The notes beneath the pieces were generated by a model that ran no database searches, was not told where the DNA came from, and saw only the letters and a program-made list of their open reading frames with translations. 20,244 nt of DNA from Pseudomonadota bacterium (GTDB lineage: Bacteria; Pseudomonadota; Alphaproteobacteria; Rhizobiales; Hyphomicrobiaceae): positions 1-20,244 of the forward strand of contig JAKALI010000017.1 in NCBI GenBank assembly GCA_021813195.1. The letters run 5' to 3'. Shown here in pieces: positions 14,949-20,244 of this stretch (positions are counted from its first letter, which is position 1; every line of letters begins with the position of its first letter). Both the position numbers and the translations under genes were made by a program.

Positions 14949-15983
14949 TCAAAACGGCCTTTCGTTCGGCAATCGCAACGATCCGGTTTCCATCCAGTCC
15001 TCGGCAGCCTGTTGTGCTGCAAGACGCTCGGCCTCGCTAAGCGACTGAAGAAGCAGATCAAGTTTCCCGTCCTCGATTCCCCCCTTGCGCGCAAGGATGC
15101 GCCACTTGGCCGCTTCGGCAGTATTCTTCTCGACGCCAAGGCCCTCCAGATGCGCGTGAGCCAAACGGTTCTGAGCGCCGGGGACGCCCTTGTTTGCGGC
15201 AGATTTGAGAAGAGTCATGGCCTTGGCTTCGTCGGCCTTCAGGCCAAAGCCGCGCAGAAGCATGACGGCATATTCATACTCGGCCGCAACATGGCCCTGG
15301 GCTGCGGCCTTCGACATCCAGCGGGCCGCCTCGAGGGCGTCATGGGGCACGCCTGTCCCCGTTTGATAGAGCGCGGCCAGATCGTACTGGGCCTGCGCGA
15401 TGCCCTTCTCAGCCGCGTACTGAATGTGCTTTGCCGCGCGATAGGGGTTCTCGGGCTTGCCGTCACCTTTCAGGAACAGCAGGCCGAGGTTGTAGTTGGC
15501 CAGCGGATCACCTGCTGCCGCCGCCTTCTCGTAGAGTTCAGCAGCAGCTCGACGATCCTTTCCCGTGCCACGACCCTCGGCCATCATGTTGCCCAGTGCA
15601 AGCATAGCCGGCACGTCGCCGAGTTCGGCTGCGCGCGCATACCAGCGCGCGGCCGTCACGTCATCCTTGCCTACCCCCAGTCCGCCCTCATAGATACGTG
15701 CCACCAGAGTGTGGGCCTGCGGGTCACCCATCGCCGCGCGCTGTTCGGCTAAGGACAAGGCTGTCAGGTATTGGCCTTGCTCAAAGGCGTCGTAGGCGGC
15801 ATCGCGGACGGGACCCGAAGACGGAGTGGAGGCTGTAGCCGGGCCCGGGGCGCTGGACGCTCCGCTGCCCGGTACAGTGCGCGAAATCGCGGCCAAGTCG
15901 ATGCCACCGGTTGCGACGATCACGCCACTCGCCCCGAGCAGGACACCTGTCAAGAGCAGTCCGGCCAACAACCCCTTGTTCAT
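14949..15983 (-). CDS. Sel1-repeat protein with N-terminal membrane anchor
   Basis: Helical solenoid protein likely acting as a scaffold at the envelope. The 344-aa product has an N-terminal hydrophobic segment (about 4-25), a Ser/Pro/Ala-rich linker (35-60) and roughly six Sel1-type TPR repeats (about 87-303). Recurring units include ARIYEGGLGVGKDDVTAARW, GNMMAEGRGTGKDRRAAAEL, LAALYQTGTGVPHDALEAAR and LAHAHLEGLGVEKNTAEAAK. The signal-like N-terminus is followed directly by the linker, so the repeats are predicted to be periplasmic. The ATG at 15983 overlaps the stop of the ThiE-like gene (ATGA), which indicates translational coupling. The partner recognised by the repeats is unknown. Confidence 0.92.
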   Translation of the reverse strand: MNKGLLAGLLLTGVLLGASGVIVATGGIDLAAISRTVPGSGASSAPGPATASTPSSGPVRDAAYDAFEQGQYLTALSLAEQRAAMGDPQAHTLVARIYEGGLGVGKDDVTAARWYARAAELGDVPAMLALGNMMAEGRGTGKDRRAAAELYEKAAAAGDPLANYNLGLLFLKGDGKPENPYRAAKHIQYAAEKGIAQAQYDLAALYQTGTGVPHDALEAARWMSKAAAQGHVAAEYEYAVMLLRGFGLKADEAKAMTLLKSAANKGVPGAQNRLAHAHLEGLGVEKNTAEAAKWRILARKGGIEDGKLDLLLQSLSEAERLAAQQAAEDWMETGSLRLPNERPF

Positions 15984-16648
15984 CGCGCCTCCCGTGTCAC
16001 GTCTAATTCTGCGGCGGGCTCATTCGCCTGCAAGTCCAGCACGCAACGAAATTCTTCCAGATCGCCAACCGCGTCGGCGTCCGACGACATCGGCGCATCG
16101 GACGGAACCCTCACCCCGAGAAAATCCGCGCCTGCGCGCACCAGATCGCGGCCTTCGTCAACGCTCGCCACGTCGAAGGCCACGCAGGAGAGCTCAAAAA
16201 GTTCACTCCACCAGGCGATGAGCGCCGTGCGTCGGCGACGCGCCGTATCGCGGTCCTGGACATGCGGTGGTATGCCAAATCCGATATAGTCGGCACCCAA
16301 TTCTCCCAGTGTCATGGCGTCGTGTCGGGAGCGCCCGACGTCGCAGCCGACGATCCGTTCGCCGCCGAGCGCAGCTCGCGCATCCCGATAGCGCCGTTCC
16401 AGGTCTGGCCCGTTGGAGAGGTGGACGCCATCGGCCTCGACAGCGCGCACCAACTCAAGGTCGTCGAAGACGAGGGCCGCGATGCCGCGTTCGTGGGCAG
16501 CGGCAATCACACGCGCGATATCATCCCTGCCCCGGCGCGCTGGATCGACGAGCACGACCTTGATGCGATCCATGTCCAAAACCGCAACCTGTTCCAGGTC
16601 TGCCGGAACGACGGCGAAAAGATGCGTGGGCTCGCCACCGCGCGCCAT
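15980..16648 (-). CDS. ThiE-like (thiamine phosphate synthase family) protein, probably non-catalytic
   Basis: The 222-aa product has the TIM-barrel outline of thiamine phosphate synthase: an N-terminal strand HLFAVVP, AALVFDDLELVRAVEADGVH (58-76), GERIVGCDVGRS and ELGADYIGFGI (116-126). Residues needed for catalysis in true ThiE are not seen. The Q-x-R-x-K pyrophosphate motif is replaced by VVLVDPARR (31-39), the metal-binding segment GQ-x-D reads SNGPD, and the late Thr-Lys motif after the GP loop is absent. It may be a paralogue with another ligand or role. The start is ATG 16648, where similarity begins; the frame is open to a GTG at 16864. It overlaps the Sel1 gene by four bases. Database labels of thiamine phosphate synthase should be treated with caution. 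Confidence 0.8.
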   Translation of the reverse strand: MARGGEPTHLFAVVPADLEQVAVLDMDRIKVVLVDPARRGRDDIARVIAAAHERGIAALVFDDLELVRAVEADGVHLSNGPDLERRYRDARAALGGERIVGCDVGRSRHDAMTLGELGADYIGFGIPPHVQDRDTARRRRTALIAWWSELFELSCVAFDVASVDEGRDLVRAGADFLGVRVPSDAPMSSDADAVGDLEEFRCVLDLQANEPAAELDVTREAR

Positions 16649-16933
16649 GAGGCGTTCCACTCCCGCAAAAGGTAGCCAAAAGAGCCGGAGTAAAGCCGTG
16701 CACCGCTGTTCGAACCTGCATCGGCGACGCTCCCGAGCGCTATCTGGTCGGATTGGGGCCAAATCGTGGCTCTTGGGGACAGATGTTTCGCGCTCGAGAT
16801 ATGGCCATCGATCTTGGGAGGTGAACAGTCGGCAAGCAGAATTCGCCATGATTGAAAAAGACACCTATAGTCATGTCTTCGTCATAATATTAACCCGAGT
16901 ACACCGCGCTCGCGGACAACTCAGGGGGCCACC
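16649..16933. promoter_or_regulatory. Divergent intergenic region with an AT-rich island
   Basis: These 285 bases separate the ThiE-like gene (minus) from the L,D-transpeptidase gene (plus). An AT-rich stretch at about 16850-16892, unlike the GC-rich surroundings, contains TTGAAA (16852-16857) and CATAAT (16883-16888). Their spacing of 25 bases is too wide for one sigma-70 promoter, so I only propose that promoters lie here. Confidence 0.4.
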
Positions 16934-18868
16934 ATGACTTTGCCATTCGGCGCCAAACGACTGAGACTGCTGGCCACGGTGGCCGCTTTCGCGACCTGCT
17001 GCTACTTGCACGGCTTGCCCAAGGGCCTTGCAGGCGGTCCTGCGAGCCCTTCAAACCCGTCCCGCGCCCTCGCAGCGGATCAAGTTGGAGTAGTGGGCGC
17101 TGTTCCTGGCTCCTCGCTCGTCATGGCGGTGCGGGAGCGGCTCGCCAACTCCAATCCGGCCCTGCGCGCCCACAAAGACGACGTGGCCGCTGCGCGCGCC
17201 GCATATGACCAACGCGCAGACGCGCTTTGGATCGCGGACGGCGCACTATCCGATCGGGCGAAAGAGATTGTCGACACGGTGGCTGATGCAACCTCCTGGG
17301 GCCTCAATGCCCAAGCCTTCGATGTGCCTGTGGCAACCGCCTCGTTCGCTTCGAGCGACGAGGCCGCTGCTGCGGAACTGCGCATCACGCTTGCCGCCTT
17401 GACCTATGCACGCCACGCGCGTGGCGGCCGCCTGACGCCTTCCACGATAAGCCAAATGATTTTCATGACGCCCCAATTGGAAGACCCGGCACAGGTTCTT
17501 TCGCGACTGGCGTCATCCTCTTCGCTCGGCTTGGAACTCACAAGTCTGCATCCGAAACACGAACAGTTCCACCGCTTGAAGGCCGAACTTCATCAGCGTC
17601 TGAGCCCATCCCCTCGGGAAACGGCTGCGCCGTCGGGTGATACAACGATCGCGATCCCGGATGGCAAAATGTTGAAACCCGGTGCGCATGCGGCCGAGGT
17701 CGCGCTCTTACGCCGGCGCCTGGGCGTACCGGCAGCGTTCGCCGGACGCCAAACATTGTTTGATGAGGACGTGGCGAAGGCCGTAGCGGCCTTTCAGTCC
17801 TCCCATAATTTGAAGCCCACAGGGGTGCTGGATCAACGCACGCGCAAAGCTCTCAATGATCCACCCGCATCCAGGCGCTCCTTGCTGAGTTCCGACATCC
17901 AGCGCCTGATCGTCAACATGGAGCGCTGGCGCTGGATGCCCCGCGACCTCGGCGACATCTACGTGCTCAATAACCTGCCGGAGTTCATCACCCGCACCTA
18001 CAAGGACGGCAAAATCATATTTCAGGAGAAGATTATTGTCGGCCAACCCAGTTGGCCAACGCCGACATTCTCCGCCCAAATGCGCACGGTGGAGTTCAAT
18101 CCATCCTGGGGTGTGCCCCCGGGGATTAAGTCCAAGGAGTTGGCCCCCCGGCTCAGAAAGGCTGGAGGCGGCGGCTTTTTTGAGGAGTTGTTCGGTGGCG
18201 GCTCCAGCGGCGGAGCCGCCGTCATCCGCGCCCATGGCCTGACGCCCTACCGTGGCGGCCAGCCCGTCAATCCCGATAGCATCGACTGGTCGAAGGCCAA
18301 TCTGGACCAGTTTAGTTTCGTGCAACCGCCAGGGCCAAAGAATCCGCTGGGGTTCGTAAAGTTCATGTTCCCCAATCCCCACAATGTTTACATGCACGAC
18401 ACGATCCAACGTGATTTGTTCAACCACTCCAGCCGACCCTATTCGCATGGCTGCATACGTGTGCAGAACCCAGGGCGCTTCGCCGAGGTCCTGCTGCGCG
18501 AAGACAAAGGCTGGTCGCCCGAGCGCGTCGCTGCAGCCCGCCAGGCCTCCGCCGTCGTGGGGCTCGATCGTCAGATCATGGTCCACACCGCCTATCTGAC
18601 GGCTTGGGTGGATGATACCGGCAGGCTCGCGACATTCGGGGACGTCTATGGTCTCGATAGCCGCGTGTCGCGGGCGTTGGGCGGCGATGCAATTCCATCG
18701 CGGCCTGTTCCGGTCGCCGAGATCGAGACGTCATCGACGGATGAATCTGGCGCCACAACTGCAGGCAAGAAGCGCAAAAAGAACGATACCGTGAGCTCCC
18801 CGGCATCGAACACACAGCGCGTTCCAACCAGTTTCTCGGAAGCAATGTCCGGTCTGCTCAACAACTGA
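16934..18868 (+). CDS. YcbB-type L,D-transpeptidase
   Basis: Periplasmic enzyme forming 3-3 crosslinks in peptidoglycan or anchoring proteins to it. The 644-aa product has an N-terminal signal or anchor (about 10-34), an L,D-transpeptidase scaffold domain (about 60-225), a peptidoglycan-binding domain (about 250-310, with FDEDVAKAVAAFQSSHNLKP) and the YkuD catalytic domain (about 340-535). The catalytic motif is SHGCIRVQNP with Cys507 and His505, and His488 lies in NVYMHDT. A Gly-rich insertion (about 411-427) lies in the lid region over the active site. The C-terminus (about 590-644) is polar and probably disordered. GGGGG five bases before the ATG supports the start. It stands alone on the plus strand, converging on the DUF2865 gene. 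Active-site residues are intact. Confidence 0.95.
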   Translation: MTLPFGAKRLRLLATVAAFATCCYLHGLPKGLAGGPASPSNPSRALAADQVGVVGAVPGSSLVMAVRERLANSNPALRAHKDDVAAARAAYDQRADALWIADGALSDRAKEIVDTVADATSWGLNAQAFDVPVATASFASSDEAAAAELRITLAALTYARHARGGRLTPSTISQMIFMTPQLEDPAQVLSRLASSSSLGLELTSLHPKHEQFHRLKAELHQRLSPSPRETAAPSGDTTIAIPDGKMLKPGAHAAEVALLRRRLGVPAAFAGRQTLFDEDVAKAVAAFQSSHNLKPTGVLDQRTRKALNDPPASRRSLLSSDIQRLIVNMERWRWMPRDLGDIYVLNNLPEFITRTYKDGKIIFQEKIIVGQPSWPTPTFSAQMRTVEFNPSWGVPPGIKSKELAPRLRKAGGGGFFEELFGGGSSGGAAVIRAHGLTPYRGGQPVNPDSIDWSKANLDQFSFVQPPGPKNPLGFVKFMFPNPHNVYMHDTIQRDLFNHSSRPYSHGCIRVQNPGRFAEVLLREDKGWSPERVAAARQASAVVGLDRQIMVHTAYLTAWVDDTGRLATFGDVYGLDSRVSRALGGDAIPSRPVPVAEIETSSTDESGATTAGKKRKKNDTVSSPASNTQRVPTSFSEAMSGLLNN

Positions 18869-18890
18869 GCTATCGAATGGGTGCCGAGGT

Positions 18891-18902
18891 GCGCAATTGC
18901 GC
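18891..18902. terminator. Palindrome between convergent genes, possible bidirectional terminator
   Basis: GCGCAATTGCGC is a perfect 12-base palindrome, 22 bases past the transpeptidase stop and 34 bases before the DUF2865 stop. Such a site could fold on both strands, but no T-run follows on either side, so termination is uncertain. Confidence 0.3.
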
Positions 18903-18936
18903 GCGAGCCTCATGATTTTGGTCGCTATCAGCAACG

Positions 18937-20022
18937 TCACGGCGTGATCGTCTCGGACGACCAGCCGGACGTCGCGGCCGGTTCGGCCTGCGTGCGCACC
19001 GTCGTGACCGGATCGGCGGGAAGTGCGCCTTGCTGATTTTCGCCTGGCGTCGCTGCGTTCAGCTCTTCCGCGCGGCAACTGCAGCCTTTGACGTATTCCT
19101 TGCGGTAGCGGAAGGCCGTCTTGAGAGACGTATAGGGCGTGTTTGTCTCCGCTCCCACCATTTGCTCCACGGCGCCACCAGGGTTCTGGTAATAGAACAG
19201 TTCCGTCGGCGCGGCGCAGCGCGACTGGCACGCCTGCGCGTCACGCTCGAAGTGGTTGGGCAGTGTCGAGAAGCTGATGGGGAAATAGTAGCCATCGCAG
19301 AGTCGCACGCACATGGTGCGATAGGTCGCATACGGAAGCGTCGAGAATTGGCCGCCAAGCCCGCCCCCGGGGCCGCTCTCTCCTTCGTCGGCCCACAGCG
19401 ATGAGAAGGGGTTGCTGTCGCGGCGGGCGGCTTGCTGGGTGTACGTCGCCCCGCAGTTGTTGCGTGCCAGCTCCCGGATGATCTCGTCCTGGTATGAACG
19501 GCCGGAGGATACGGCGAGCTCATTGCGCTGGGCTTCCAGTTCGGCGAGTTTGCGCTTATTGGCGTCCACAGCGCGCGAAAGTTCGATGCACGTTTTCGTG
19601 CGTCGCAAGGTCTTGGAGAACAGGAAATAGTCGTAACAGTTGGACCGGTCGAGCTGGCTTGCGGCTGCGCGCAGTTGTTGGTCCGTCTGGCGGATTTGAG
19701 CCTCGATAGCCGGTAACAGATCACGCGACTGGCCTCCGCGCTGGCTTTCTTGCACGAGGCGCTGTTCGAGCTGGAGGCAGATGGGAGCTTTCGATCCCAA
19801 GGGCCCTTGAACCACAGGTGGCGCGGCCGGCTCCGGCGGCGGTCGCCATTCCGGGGCAGGCCGTTTGGGGGGAGCGGGCTGCTCCCAGGGCCAGTTGAAA
19901 ATACCTTGGGCATGGGCTGGTCCGGCGCCGCAGACCGGCCCGATCAGCCCCGCGCACACGAGAGCAGCAACGGTGAAGAAGCCGAAGCTCGTCACTGTGG
20001 CAGAGGTTGGATTGCGTGCCAT
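18937..20022 (-). CDS. Exported cysteine-rich DUF2865 protein
   Basis: Conserved protein of unknown function seen mainly in Hyphomicrobiales. The 361-aa product has a signal peptide (about 1-38, ending PAHA before QGIFNWPW), a Pro-rich segment (48-72), a helical and probably coiled-coil region (about 85-175), and the DUF2865 core (about 225-320). The core includes CVRLCDGYYFPISFSTLPNH and DAQACQSRCAAPTELFYYQN. The mature part has ten cysteines (82, 129, 145, 190, 238, 242, 265, 269, 314, 316), with two CxxxC pairs and a CxC near the end, consistent with disulfides in the periplasm. The ATG at 20022 is preceded by GAGAG; the frame is open to 20100 but the signal peptide fits 20022. The remaining 222 bases to the window end hold no gene I can support. 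Confidence 0.88.
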   Translation of the reverse strand: MARNPTSATVTSFGFFTVAALVCAGLIGPVCGAGPAHAQGIFNWPWEQPAPPKRPAPEWRPPPEPAAPPVVQGPLGSKAPICLQLEQRLVQESQRGGQSRDLLPAIEAQIRQTDQQLRAAASQLDRSNCYDYFLFSKTLRRTKTCIELSRAVDANKRKLAELEAQRNELAVSSGRSYQDEIIRELARNNCGATYTQQAARRDSNPFSSLWADEGESGPGGGLGGQFSTLPYATYRTMCVRLCDGYYFPISFSTLPNHFERDAQACQSRCAAPTELFYYQNPGGAVEQMVGAETNTPYTSLKTAFRYRKEYVKGCSCRAEELNAATPGENQQGALPADPVTTVRTQAEPAATSGWSSETITP

Positions 20023-20244
20023 GTGCTCTCGATCAACCAGGACTTCGGGTGAAATTTGGCACAACCCCGTGTTCGGGAGGGCCGTTGGCGTAGGCCCCAT
20101 GCCCAGCTCGAACCCGTAATCCGAACGAACCGTTTAGCCGTCATCATCGCATAGGCCGGTATTGGGGAGCAAATGCGACGGACTGATACTGACCGCCGAC
20201 AGTGGAAAACCTGTGACGGCGAGCCCACTTGACGCGAGGTGACC

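Noticed and set aside
14613..15752. 379-codon open frame on the plus strand antisense to the phosphatase and Sel1 genes.
   Set aside because: The opposite strand carries recognisable Sel1 repeats and phosphatase motifs; this frame shows no family features and reflects GC-rich codon bias.
17708..18586. Long minus-strand open frame opposite the L,D-transpeptidase catalytic domain.
   Set aside because: The plus strand encodes the complete YkuD active site; the antisense frame is a codon-bias artefact.
20023..20244. Terminal 222 bases checked for a tRNA or the edge of another gene.
   Set aside because: No tRNA arms or credible coding start were found; it is treated as the upstream region of the DUF2865 gene.

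Overview
The window is GC-rich, densely coded bacterial DNA with the gene content of an alphaproteobacterium of the order Hyphomicrobiales (Rhizobiales). The markers are a TrcR/DUF1013 regulator, a DUF2865 secreted protein, a separate GlyS beta chain, a CHASE2-type adenylate cyclase and a large YcbB-like L,D-transpeptidase. The family Hyphomicrobiaceae is possible, but I cannot fix the genus. No tRNA, rRNA, CRISPR array, insertion sequence or phage gene is visible, and the window looks like ordinary chromosome with a few accessory genes.

Layout. Positions 1-2215 (minus strand): the N-terminal part of glyS, a 71-aa membrane protein and a YdjM-type membrane hydrolase. Positions 2463-3395 (plus): a cation diffusion facilitator. 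Positions 3598-6779: a secreted FecR-domain protein (plus) whose stop codon overlaps that of a convergent CHASE2-adenylate cyclase (minus). Positions 6881-9812 (minus): a D-2-hydroxyacid dehydrogenase-like flavoprotein, ribF and a MaoC-type hydratase, which could be co-transcribed with the cyclase. Positions 10143-12322 (plus): trcR and rimO. Positions 12343-13634 (minus): a translationally coupled pair, a single-TM protein followed by a SLATT-like membrane protein. Positions 13928-16648 (minus): a degenerate ThiE-like protein and a Sel1-repeat protein with overlapping start and stop, then an inositol monophosphatase-family enzyme. Positions 16934-18868 (plus): an L,D-transpeptidase. Positions 18937-20022 (minus): a cysteine-rich DUF2865 protein.

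How the genes work together. Several act at the envelope: the transpeptidase crosslinks peptidoglycan, the Sel1 and DUF2865 proteins are exported, and FecR plus CHASE2 look like a periplasmic sensing pair feeding cAMP. RibF supplies FAD for flavoenzymes such as the one encoded next to it. TrcR and RimO tie transcription to ribosome modification.

The best candidates for something undescribed are the coupled TM/SLATT-like pair at 12343-13634 (possible defence or membrane-effector module), the tail-to-tail FecR/CHASE2 pair, and the ThiE homologue that appears to have lost its catalytic residues. None is proven by sequence reading alone.
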